From the NCBI GenBank assembly GCA_016630905.1, contig WBMQ01000003.1, forward strand, positions 1,302,001 through 1,366,000: 64,000 bases of DNA, given 5' to 3'. Position numbers and translations under genes: made by a program. The notes under the pieces are model-generated. The model ran no database searches. It worked only from the letters and a program-made list of their open reading frames with translations, and was not told the DNA's origin. How positions within the stretch are numbered: position 1 is the stretch's first letter; each line of letters starts with the position of its first letter. This DNA comes from Capillidium heterosporum. Lineage: Eukaryota; Entomophthoromycota; Entomophthoromycetes; Entomophthorales; Capillidiaceae. Shown here one piece after another: positions 46,250 through 57,221 of the stretch.

Positions 46250-48432
46250 TTAAAGCAACAGGGCCTCAACCCATTCTCCCTCCTCAAGTTTGAACTTATC
46301 TTCGGTCCGTAAAGGCAAGATTAGCAGTGCATTTGCTTGGAACACCGAACGTAATCTAGAGGACCGTTGGTCTCCAGTTGAACTGGCTACGTAGCAGTTG
46401 CGTTTTAAATCATATTGGACCTTGGCTCGGTGATATTCAGGTCTGGGATCCAACTCGACGCTATGGCTTAGTAGCACCTTGACCCTACGCTCTTCAACAA
46501 CCCCACCAGCTAGCTGTAGAAGCGCTGGTCTGACAAATAGATAGAAAGTGACTGATGCGGAGACCGGGTTCCCAGGCAAGCCAAATACCAGCTTATTCCT
46601 TCCTGAGTTTGAACGGTATACGGCGAAGGTGGTTGGCTTTCCAGGCTTGATCTTGACTCTGGCAAACTTGAGCTCAAAGTTAGGTTCTGTGGCGAGCAGC
46701 TTGGTGACTAGATCCTTCTCTCCCATGGACACGCCTCCAGTTGTCACAAGCACGTCTACCTTTTCCAACGCCTGGCCAACCTTCGCTTTGAGAGCAGAGT
46801 AGTCGTCGCTAACGGCACCTAGATCTACCGCTTCGAAGCCCAGTTTGCTTATCAGATGAATTAAAGTGGGTCGGTTGGTATCGACAGCCTGTCCCAGCTT
46901 CATCTTATTGAAGTCGGTATTGAGATCGAACAGCTCATTTCCTGTTGAAAGCACACCCACTACCGGCTTTCTAAAGACTTTAACCTATTCAACATATCAG
47001 TGATCAATCATCATTAAAAAACTACATTTCGGATGTGAGCCGAAGCCATCAGACCAAGCTCGACTGGGAGGACGTTGTTGAGTTTATCCCCCTGAGTCAT
47101 AAGCTTAGTGCCTATTTTGAAATCAGATCCTTTGGCTCTCACGTTAGACATTCCTCTAATACCGTTCATATCGACCTTGACCTTCACTTCCAAGCTACCT
47201 TGATCGTTCGCCTCAACCAGTTCAGTATCTTCAACCATGACAACAGCATCGGCTCCACTTGGCAGGGGGCCACCTGTTGTAACGCGCACCACTTTCTCCG
47301 GTTCAAGTTCATAAACTTGGTCAATTGGCTCAGCGAGCCCGACTTGGCTTTGTACTTCGAACACCCCAGATGTGTAAGTGGAACGAACTGCATAACCGTC
47401 AACTATACTGACATCCAGGTTAGGGACATCAGCTTGAGCCATAACATCTTCAGCCAGCACATGATCGAAGATAGCGGGACCCAGCTGCAACTGCACTTGC
47501 TCAAGAGGAATAGACTTACAGACGTCGGTGATCTTCTGCAATGCATCAATGAGTGGTAACATGGGATACGGAGACTTACGCGCCCGAAATGCCACTACAA
47601 CTTGGTCAGCAATAACTTAGGTGTTAGATTACCTGGTCCTAGACCCGTAGGCTGTGTTTCAGAGCCCGCTAATTCCTCCGAATGGTGGCATCGACATCCT
47701 TCATATTTTGGCTGTAAACCGTCATCATTCTTGGACTTTACCTGATTCTCACCAGTGCTAGACCTGGCAATTTGGCTATGAAACTTTTCCCCTGAGTTTC
47801 CACTTAGAAGGTCCAAAGCGTGTGGCAACAGGTGTAATATCCCCTGCAAATTTTCGACACAGCCTTTTGGTGAACCTGGAAGAGTTACTATGAGACTTGA
47901 TCCAGCGGTACCACACACACCACGCGATAGGAGCGCTAAAGGGGTTTTTTTAAGACCGGCTAGCTGCATACCCAATGTTAGATTGGGTGCTTGTCGCTCT
48001 AACAGTGAACCAACAGCCTACATATCAGTTAATTAATAACTATGAAAATTTACCTCGGGAGTTATATCCCTGACACCGAACCCGGTACCACCTGTAGTCA
48101 GTATGAGGTTGTTCTTTTGATCTATCCAATTTTTAATTTGAGCTTGGATATGCTCTACTGAATCCGGCACTATTGCAGTATTGGCTACAATGTACTTTGT
48201 AGTTTCAGTTGAACTAGTTGCCAATGTCTCCTGCAACGCCGGTGAGGATTTGTCGATGGACTCTCCATTTGCACATCGGTCCGAGACTATATGAATTGGT
48301 TACTTGAGTTAAACTGATATTTTACGGATCAAAGCGACAAATAAAAATATTTTCTACACGCCTTTTATGTATTATACTGCTATTGTATAATTTAAATTTA
48401 CCTGTTAATATGCACACCTTGTAATTCTTCAT
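46250..48432 (-). CDS. cnxE: molybdenum cofactor synthesis MogA-MoeA fusion (gephyrin/CnxE type), 650 aa
   Basis: Exons 48402-48432, 48054-48286, 47633-48017, 47026-47594 and 46250-46984. N-terminal MogA (G) domain: [49 protein letters not shown] His/Cys-bearing linker follows ([10 protein letters not shown]). C-terminal MoeA (E) domain: [67 protein letters not shown] and [12 protein letters not shown]. The G domain adenylates molybdopterin and the E domain inserts molybdate (family knowledge). The 38-nt intron at 47595-47632 joins linker and E domain. Read unspliced, this point mimics a frameshift. The first intron (48287-48401, 115 nt) is long for this locus. Confidence 0.9.
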
Positions 48433-49779
48433 CTTTTTTGCTGTTTACGCTTGACTGCTTCCTACGTATTCAGAGCCTGTTCCTATCTTGCCAAAACATC
48501 ACTGAACTATCGACTCACATTCTGGCCAATAGGCTCGCAGTTTGAAGTGCTTCATATTCCAATGTAAATCACTATACTTGGAAGTACAGATCCCTAAGAA
48601 TACGTCCCCATAAGCACATAATTTTGAGCTAATGACGGAACTTTCAGCTATATTTTCGATAAGCTAAAAGATGCTCTATTTATATATACTCACTCTAGGC
48701 TGATCCATTGAGGTTTGGAAATTTGCTCCAGCTTTGAGAAACCAGTCTTGTTGACGACAGCATACTAAAACTGATGTCGTTCCAAATCACAGATATGTTC
48801 TCCAATATATGGCCGCTTTGCTTTTGAAAGTATGCTAAATCTGCTTCCATTGGAGTAATAGAAGCACTTTTAGTAAATAAATTGGCATGAATCTATAGCC
48901 ATACGTTAATTTAATTCCTTATAGTCTAATTTATTTGTTTCGAACTAACTAAACTATCTATGTGTAAGCTTCATATGCTTACATATGAAAAAATTGATTA
49001 AATTCTGCTATTTTTGAACATTTTGTTAGTCGATCTCAAGCAACAACTAGTTCGATAACGATTTACATACTTCTACAATGTCTCCAAGTCGAGACTTTTA
49101 CTTTACGAACCGCTATAGTCTACTCAACTTAGCTGAGAACATCGCCGCCCAGCTTAGTAAACCAAATCCAAGCCTTTAAGGTAAAGCTCGATCCAAGTCA
49201 AAAGAATGGTGGAGTTTCTGTTTCGTTCCCATAAGCTTGATAAATTATCTTAATAAAATCTGTGGAATGATGTCCAGAATTTCAGATCGTACTAATAGGT
49301 AAATGTAAGGCTTTACAAAATGTAAATTAGGATGATCGACTCAGCTACCCCTGCAGTTGTAGATATATAATCAATCCAGACACTTTGATATTTATACGTC
49401 GATCCTTCCATTACGTTTACCAAGACAAAGCGAAATATGAAACTGTTCCTATATACTTAGCACCTTTTCCCAAACTATAGTATAAAATTTGGCTAGTTTA
49501 CCTGAACAGAGTAGAATACTCAATACTAAATTTGGAAATAAAGATTAACCGTTCTAAAGCGCATCAAGTTCCAGATAAATATTCCAGCCAAAGTTAAAAA
49601 TTGTTTTATATGCATTAGAATATCCAAAGTCATCAAAACCATATGCCATAAGAGTTATGTCGAACTCATTTACTTAAAAAAGTTGAGCTGACTACCAATG
49701 AGTCCAAGAATTCTTTCATTTTCTATCAATAAGCTCGACTAGGTAGTAGTCTACTTGTATATAATCAACATACTCACCC
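48433..49779. other. divergent spacer between the Moco gene and the 7TM gene
   Basis: There are 1.35 kb. A CCAAT box lies close to the Moco gene. A minus-strand piece near 48700-48830 looks faintly coding, but no start, domain or splice model is supported. Confidence 0.4.
48526..48530 (+). promoter_or_regulatory. CCAAT box upstream of the MogA-MoeA gene
   Basis: GGCCAATAGG lies about 95 bp upstream of the Moco gene ATG. The fungal CCAAT-binding (Hap) complex works in either orientation at such distances. The role is inferred. Confidence 0.35.
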
Positions 49780-51278
49780 ATGTCGGCACCAACCCCAACC
49801 TTGAACCTTTTGGCAGGGTTGAGCCTCGCCATCAACCTACTAACTCTAGCTCTGAATCTAGCTTTCACAACGATGAGCTACCAAAACTTCAAATCCAACT
49901 ACACCTCATTCACCAAATTTCCAACGACCAAGAAACACATCCTTCTAACTTTAGTGTTTGACATAACTTTCAACGTAACACTCGCCATTACCAACCTGTG
50001 GATTCTAATCGACTTCAAAATCGACCTACTCAAATTCGAATTTATGCTGGTGTTGGGCTGCGTGCCAGTTCACTTAATTTTAGTCACCATATTGGCCTAC
50101 TTACGACTCATAAAGATCTGCTCAGCTCCAAAAACTACACCAACAAGCCTACTACCTGTCATTTTACTCTGCTTCCAACTGGTATTGGTTCGTCCTACTA
50201 CTAACTTTACTCCTCACCGACCAAGTTACTGCCATCAATTTTGGTGTCCATTTCAGAAACTCGATACTAGCAACGATAACTATGACATGGCTTATGCTGC
50301 TGCTATTGATAGCCTACATCATCTTAATTTTCAGTTACATGCGCCTAGTCAGTGTTGTGCAACGCTCCGGTACTAGAATCTTCAACTTGACAGTAGCTAA
50401 TAGGCTAACTCTGACATCAGTCCACCTTCGCGCCAACAGCTCCAACTTGGATTTAACGGAAGGCTTGACCAACAAGACTTTAAATAGCTTGAAGCCCAAA
50501 GTTTTTCTGTTACTTTTACTGTACACTTTAATAACTTTACCGTTCTTTAGTTTGGCTATGATTTTAGCTATCAACTCCAACATCAGTCTACATTCGGTCC
50601 CCATTTTGATATTTGTAGTCAAGCTGATCTCCATTGTACAGCCCGCTGCTTACTTAATAACCTGACCATACCTTCAACATTTTGAAAAGACCTTTCGTCC
50701 AAAAGTTATGGAACAAATTTAGGTCTATAATACTGCGACCCAAACCGCATCAGATCCAACCCAAAATCGAGGTACAACTCTTACCGACCGAGCCTTTTTT
50801 TGATATGCGATTGGACGTCCTACGTAAAGTCTACACCAACGATGGTATAATGACTTGGATGGTGAAACCTGATCCCAATCTCAAATTTAGGTACAGTCAA
50901 CCCATTCAACTTCACTTCAAGCTATCCAGAGGCAAAGTAGAGAACGTACGAAATTCCTGCCAGCAAATCGACATATTGAAGCCTAACAATTGGTTATGGC
51001 AGATTTATGATACTGCATCCAAAGCGACTATTAAAAAGGTTCGAATCAATGATCCCAATCCGGTAGGGGAACTAGAAAATGAATTTGGAGTCGTCATCGA
51101 CGCGTTGACGGCCACTTGCTTTGCCCAACTTGAGGATAGTGAAGTGGTGGAACGGTTTATCAATGAGAGGTTAGCGTTACAAGTGACTACTGCTACTGCC
51201 TTCACTATTGATAGATTCGATATTAACTTGGATGATGGAGAGAATGGTACGAGACTTTGGATTTTTAATTTAGATTAA
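49780..51278 (+). CDS. seven-transmembrane receptor-like protein with two frame changes, about 498 aa
   Basis: Seven hydrophobic helices in GPCR order: LLAGLSLAINLLTLALNLAF; HILLTLVFDITFNVTLAITN; FEFMLVLGCVPVHLILVTIL; WYWFVLLLTLLLT; MTWLMLLLLIAYIILIFSYM; VFLLLLLYTLITLPFFSLAM; and a seventh (ILIFVVKLISIVQPAAYLIT). A basic helix-8-like stretch (LKRPFVQKLWNKFRSI) and a 170-residue cytosolic tail follow. No GPCR class is recognised and no ligand can be inferred. The helices lie in three frames joined by +1 steps. The first falls between 50114 and about 50185, probably ATC-T-GCT at 50119, since the +1 frame has a stop at 50111-50113. The second is fixed to within a codon by stops in both frames: ACC, then zero-frame TGA at 50663-50665. 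Intron alternatives would delete helix 3 or cut helix 7. Confidence 0.65.
50116..50122 (+). other. putative +1 frame change in the 7TM gene, loop after helix 3 (ATC-T-GCT)
   Basis: The exact base is uncertain within 50114-50185. ATC-T-GCT gives a smooth loop (RLIKI, then AQLQKLHQQ) into helix 4. The zero-frame codon at this point is UGC. Confidence 0.35.
50660..50666 (+). other. putative +1 frame change in the 7TM gene after helix 7 (ACC-T-GAC)
   Basis: The +1 frame is closed by TAA at 50658-50660 and the zero frame by TGA at 50663-50665. Reading can therefore pass only here, going from helix 7 into DHTFNILKRPFVQKL. Confidence 0.45.
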
Positions 51279-54200
51279 TTGCAATATATATGACTAACTA
51301 ATTAATTAAACTTTTCTGAATTGATTACTGCCTTCAAAATTTCCTATACTTGATTTATATACGTGAATAAAGTGGACTATATTGACTTGGAATTTCATGA
51401 ATATATCTAGCCTCTATATTGGTTGATATCAATATTTTGTATTTGAGTTACATGTACAAATGAGGTAAATTATGTCAACTTAAGTTTTTGTTAATATATT
51501 CAGCTTTTATCTTGAGAAATATTGGGAAAAGATACCAAATAACTATACAACAAAGATGGGCCACTATTTGCACATTTTATTAAGTGATTTTAGTATTAGT
51601 GATTTGATGGTTGGTAAAACTGCAATTTCGTATTAAACCGATGTATCTGAAAACCATATTAATATATCCTATGTAAGTCCTACATTATAGCGAAAAGTTT
51701 TTCAGTTTATTATGAAGATAATCCTCTATAGTAATGTGTATTTTAATTACGTTAGTACAATATATATTAAGACTGTAAACCAATTACCCTATCAAATAGC
51801 TTGAGTTGCTATTCATATATAGCTATATACAAGCTATTTGATATATAAATCCCTATACATTAGTCTAAATTTACTCTTATATTCAAAATACACAATATTG
51901 TATTTAGATCGTGCATTAGTTTTTATATTATTGTAAGCCGTATTGTTGAGTAAGGACTCTCAACGCTTCTGGTGATCGTTCATTAGTTTATCATCCTCAA
52001 CACCACTCAATAACCAAGTCCTACTGCTCAATAGCTGATACCATTAAATCTAGACTTGGTACGTTGTCATCAGTAGCTCCTTATAGAAATAGTGAAGATA
52101 GTTAGTGGTAGGATAGGTGGGTCCATTACTACTTGGTATAGGGTAAGCAATATCAATTTAGACACTATATTGAATGTTCCCTACCTACAACCAGTTGCTC
52201 GTATGGTTTAGTTATGCGCTTGGTAATTTATCTATAGTAAAGATATGTTGCAGTGGACGCTTATCACCAATCAAATTATATTTATTGCACTTATATCAGA
52301 AATGTATATCCATACTTTAATTGCGTTCCATAGAATTCTTGAACTAGGTTAGAAGGTATCAACCTTTATCAAAACCACTATTCGAACCTAACCATATAAG
52401 CTTGGATGCAACCTTCCTAACCTTTGCAAGGTATAAGTTACAGCCCTACTATACTGTTCCACATCGGATTTCTTGTACCAAAATAAGATGTGTTGGTCCA
52501 GGTTCTAAATATATACTAGTAGTGCTAGCGAAGATTGGTGGATATCTTTATATAGGAATTGGAGATAAGGCTAGGTGCCACTTTAAGTTTGGTCGGGGTC
52601 CCAGCAATCGTAGGTGCCCATCCCTAATTTTGACTTGTAAAGCATGGATTTGACAGTTCGATTGAGGTGGATTCTCCGGAATTTGGTTACCTAAATATAG
52701 GTTAGGGGACGTAGGTTCGGCTTGGAAAAATTTGGAATGTTGGTACTGCCTTGATGTTTAGAAACTCCAGGTGATTTCTTACCGGTTTAGCTATAGATAT
52801 TTAGCTAGGCTATAGGAACAGCTGTAGTGCCGGCTCGACATCATAACTAATGAACGTAAACAAAAAAGTGAGGGTTATTCTTTGTAAATGAGTGTAAATA
52901 TAGATCCTACTTTAAATGGGACTGGAAACTGTCGACGAGATTTGAGAGGGTTGAGATAAGTATTTACTCCAACTGTAGGTACAAACCGACAGATCAACTA
53001 TACAAAGCTAATAGCCATCCTTTAGTTTTCAATTGAGTTACGTGTAGAATTGAGATGTTGGACTTTTTCCACTCATACCCATGGATAATTGTAATTGAAA
53101 TGTTAATGAAAGTGGTTTTACTAGTTGGTTATGCATATAATTATATTCCTTTCAGTAAGACATGAGGTTACTTGTTCCCGAAGACTAATGTCGGGTCCAG
53201 CGTCACCTTTTATACTATCAAAATTAGAGGTACTTTAGTTCGTTTCCGTAGATTAGTATAATGGTATAAATTTCCTATCGGTACGAAAATATATATTGGA
53301 TTTTGAGCTAGCTACTATATATCCCAACATCTAACACCGATTCAAAATAAGATTTTCCATAAATATTGGCAAGCGAGGTGAGGCTTTAATTTACCACCTC
53401 CAGTTTACTTCATAAGTAAATAAGCTTTCCATACATCGAGCCAAGTAGTCAACAGCAGAACCCTCCTTAAATTGTTTGAAACCTTGGCTAGACCGATATT
53501 AAGCAGCCATAAATGTAATTTAGATGTCAAATCAGTGCTTCCGTAAAATAATCTTGATTCATATGTCGGCCTTTCCATGTTCAAAATTTAATATGTCATT
53601 CATGCAAGCTTCTATAGACTTGTCCATGGAGGTTATGCACACCAGCTCCATTTAATTGCGAACGTAGTAATAGGCCTTCTATGACAACCTACCAGTTAAA
53701 TAGTGCCTTCCTTCAAGCTTTACACACCCTATATGTTTACAATACCTCAATTATGATTTTATAATCAAAGTGATATCGTGCTATTCTTTATTTATGAAAA
53801 CACTTGGTATTCCTGGGAAGCTACTGTAGAATATAGAGCCTAGAGAAAAGGTATATTGCGCGGATATATATTTCGCTTGCTAAAGTAGTAAATGGAATTG
53901 ATATTTACACATGTTTGAGCTTGTTTCTATGTATAATTAACCTAGTTAAATTAAAACAATTAATTTACACACGATATAATTAACTAATTGATGAGGTGAA
54001 ATATTGAGAATTTCAAATAGATATCGAATTTCAAAGCAATCGGTGCTTTATACTGATTTAGATAAGTATACTTATGTTGTATAGAAATTTGAATGTAAAG
54101 AAACACTATTTAATTTATCGATATTGAATTTTTCATATATACTAGTGTATATTTCTTTAAATATTGATCGGAAAAATAGGATTCAAAGCAATATACCTTC

Positions 54201-55814
54201 TAGAATGATAATACTCCGATTGTTTACCTTTAGTAAAAAGGGATATTGCTCGGAGTTTGAAAGTATGCAGTTATAAACAAATGTGGTGCTACTATTGCTA
54301 CCATTTATAAGCATTTGAAATGTACACAGTCAAAGAAGTACCCGACTATGTATCTCTATCTTACCTAATATTAAGCATTTATAGGAGGATACGAATTTGC
54401 AATATCCTTATTGAAACGTCAGCAGATAGTTTGTGGGTAATAGGTGCCTCGATCTTGGTAGATGGCTTACAAATCACTAGAATTTTATGTTCCTATATTT
54501 GAAAACTAAAGGGATATCGGTTTTATCGATATTGCATATCGAATAAAGCATACGATTTAGTAATAATAAACATGTATACTTAGTTTTCAGTTCAAGTAGA
54601 TCAATAGAAAAGTGACTACATAAGTGAAAATCTGTAAAGCATTAGACCATCACTTTTAGAACAGGAGGTTATATGAAACTTCACCAACAAATATGCGAAT
54701 CAGTACTATAATAGACGGAGTGTATACATTAGAGAGCCAGTCCCATTTCCACTATACTATAAGAGGTTATAGGCTTCGTTATATCACCGATAATTAAAAT
54801 CCACTAAAAACTGGAGACATAGGTAGGTCCAGCGTTCCCTCAATCCTATGGCAAACTTTAGCCAAATTGGTCAGCTACCGAAACAAAAACTAAGATAATC
54901 TACAGGTACCCCAAATATACCTCGCCCCAAACCATTATAAAGGTTATGTTCTCAAACGGTTTTGAGGATCAAGATGCTGGATTAAAAACCTGCCAACTGC
55001 TCATAAGATATGAGCATGACCAAACTGGTTTTCCATCCCACCCTAAACTTCCCTTATATGTAGCTGGATGACCCGAATTTAGAGCTATGGTCGTAAAAAT
55101 TACGCCTTGCAGCCTTTGATTTGTCAAGCGCCAATTTATTGTAAAGGAAGTGGGTAAATCTGCCCAAAATTACCTAATGGGGTCCGAAAAGTACCGGAGG
55201 CAGGACGTTTAACTATAAACGGCTATATTATACACTGTGACCAACTTTCAATCAAAGATGGACGCTAGTTGAGGGGCTAGTCCCGTGGTTAACATCTGAG
55301 CCCTTAACTTATCCTGCTCTTCGGTTTCCTATCTACCAGTATGAGCTTTGGCGATTCAGTATGGTAGCTCGATAATTGAGATGGTTTTGAATTCCATCTC
55401 TTATATCCTTGCTGTCTCTAATTAAAGTAAAAACCCATAGATTTAAAAGAACTGAGATGAGATTAGGATAGGTCTGGCCAATTGAAATAGGAGATGTGCT
55501 GTGAACTAAAACATTCTTTAACTTAAAGAAACTATTCAGTCATAGCTGCTTGGATTTAGAAAAAAAATAATTAAAATCGAGGCTGATTGGCCCTTTACGA
55601 GAATAAATCGGTCTTAAGTTGTAACCACTTCTAAGCAAAGGCTTAAATTTAGTGTACAGCACAACAAGTTCCATTGATTTGAGACTGGTGCCGTATAAAT
55701 AGGATGGTTCTTCCCAAAATTCACTTTGCTCACTTCCTGTGTATAGATTGCATTTGCTTCAGTTTGGAGTTTCATTAAATTATTTCAAAAGTTATAGATA
55801 CCTTAATAGATACG
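51279..55814. other. 4.5 kb gene-free stretch upstream of the DUF8032-type gene
   Basis: This is the longest gap in the window. Its first 600 bases are AT-rich like other spacers. From about 51.9 kb the sequence is visibly less AT-rich, with many TAGGT/GTAGG words, yet no frame looks coding (52402-52653 is the longest and has no domain). I see no tRNA, terminal repeats, tandem array or splice-connected exons. It may be a long regulatory region, a non-coding RNA locus or heavily decayed sequence. Confidence 0.4.
55694..55701 (+). promoter_or_regulatory. TATA box upstream of the DUF8032-type gene
   Basis: TATAAATA followed by G lies 120 bp before the ATG at 55815, in a GC-richer local setting where chance TATA words are fewer. 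It fits the TATAWAWR consensus and a strongly regulated, TATA-type promoter. Confidence 0.45.
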
Positions 55815-57221
55815 ATGGACACCAACAGTTTTATAGATTACCGAACCCAAACCAAGCAATTCAACGCCTCGAGCTTCCCCATAGATCAAGTTAAGCTGAT
55901 AGACCGTTCACCATACCTCGTCCCCATAAAGAGGCTAGAGCCTGCCCCGATGGCGCTTACTGAGCCAGCCTACTTCAACAACCAGGCCGCCCTGGCCCAG
56001 GCTGAAGACATAAGCAAGCTGCTGCAGTCTGATTTTGCTTTCGACACTGCTTTGAGTCTCCTGCTCAACGGCAAGCCTAAGAAGGCCAACCGTAAGCAGA
56101 GCAAGCCTCGCAAGCCTAGACAAAGCAAAAAGATGACCAGTAGCGAATCTTCGAGCTCAAGCACACTTCTAACTCCTACCGACGGCATCATCCCCGATTT
56201 CCCAGCCGCCATCCCCAATGTCGTCAAAAATATCCCCCTCAATGACCTCTCGATGGATGACCAAATGGATGTGCCTATTCTGTCCCTAGCCCCCAGCCCC
56301 AGTTCCTCATCCTCCACCCACGTCCTGCCTGCCACCAGCCCCGTCACCTTCCTTGAAGATGGTATCGAGTACATGCGCTTCACTTACTCCTCCAAGGGTA
56401 ATGAGCATCACTACAAGATCCGCATCGACATCTCACACGAAGACGACGACTTCATCAACGTCATCCCCAAGGACATCAAGGACAAGAACTGCCTGTACCC
56501 CCGAGCCTTCTGCGACAAAAACGACTACCGCGGCAACCGCTGGAAGTACGAGACCCGCTGCAACCGCTTAGGCTGGTCTTTGGTTTACCGCAACCCCTCC
56601 ATCCTAGCCGGCAAGCGGGGTCTCCTACAACGAGCCGTCGATTCGTACTGCAACCGCCTACCTGGGCTCCAGTCCCGTAGAGCTGCCCGCCAAAAGAAGC
56701 TGCTGAACGGTACGTTGCGTAAACGTGCCCAAGTTATCAGTGGCAGCTCTAGCTCCCCCACCATCTCCCCTCGCACCACTCTGCCCAAGATCAACACCAA
56801 CGACACGTTACTGCCCCCACCTCAGCCTTTCCCCACCATGTGGATGAGCTTCTGGGTCGTCTACGAGTACATCCAGTGCCTTATCCGCATCGACTTGGTC
56901 TCGGTCGACGTGCACACTCTTACTAACGACTTTAAACTCAAGAATGCTATCTTCCACGATGCCCTCAGCGAGGAATGCCCAGCCCATAAGCTCAGCTTCC
57001 CGCTGACACGGGAGCGCGAGCTCTACAAGCACTCGCTACGCTACCAGTATAACACTGCCGGATGGCAGCTGGCCAGCCTCAATGTCATCCTTCAAGATAA
57101 CTTGCCCCTCCTCCAGAGTGCCTTGGACACAATTCGAGCCCAGTTTACCATGCTCCCTAACCGGGACTACCTTCTCCTTGACACCTTGGTCCAGGATTAC
57201 TCCAGCATTGGCTTACACTAA
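55815..57221 (+). CDS. DUF8032-type fungal protein, 468 aa, intronless and GC-rich
   Basis: This is an intact single exon. Residues about 1-180 are disordered, with a basic cluster (KPKKANRKQSKPRKPRQSKK) and a Ser run. The conserved core spans about residues 185-290: VTFLEDGIEYMRFTYSSKG, then DFINVIPKDIKDKNCLYPRA, YRGNRWKYETRCNRLGWSLV, and the block GKRGLLQRAVDSY. This Tyr/Trp/Arg pattern is what I know as the fungal DUF8032 domain, whose function is not established. A probable regulator, judging from the basic cluster and disorder (inference). Codon use is far more C/G-ending than in neighbouring genes, it lacks introns, and it stands alone between 4.5 kb and 1.7 kb gaps. Confidence 0.75.
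   Translation: MDTNSFIDYRTQTKQFNASSFPIDQVKLIDRSPYLVPIKRLEPAPMALTEPAYFNNQAALAQAEDISKLLQSDFAFDTALSLLLNGKPKKANRKQSKPRKPRQSKKMTSSESSSSSTLLTPTDGIIPDFPAAIPNVVKNIPLNDLSMDDQMDVPILSLAPSPSSSSSTHVLPATSPVTFLEDGIEYMRFTYSSKGNEHHYKIRIDISHEDDDFINVIPKDIKDKNCLYPRAFCDKNDYRGNRWKYETRCNRLGWSLVYRNPSILAGKRGLLQRAVDSYCNRLPGLQSRRAARQKKLLNGTLRKRAQVISGSSSSPTISPRTTLPKINTNDTLLPPPQPFPTMWMSFWVVYEYIQCLIRIDLVSVDVHTLTNDFKLKNAIFHDALSEECPAHKLSFPLTRERELYKHSLRYQYNTAGWQLASLNVILQDNLPLLQSALDTIRAQFTMLPNRDYLLLDTLVQDYSSIGLH

Noticed and set aside
47595-47632. Apparent -1 frameshift between the MogA and MoeA parts of the Moco gene
   Set aside because: A 38-nt intron with a CTGAC branch gives the expected [12 protein letters not shown] junction in frame.
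52402-52653. An 83-codon open frame as a gene
   Set aside because: No domain, no splice partners, composition unlike coding regions here, and a length expected by chance.
51279-55814. Centromere or transposon relic for the 4.5 kb gene-free stretch
   Set aside because: No tandem repeats, terminal repeats, target-site duplications or transposase-like pieces are visible.
55935-57032. Minus-strand open frames opposite the DUF8032-type gene
   Set aside because: GC-rich codon bias of the real gene leaves the other strand open; no family resemblance.
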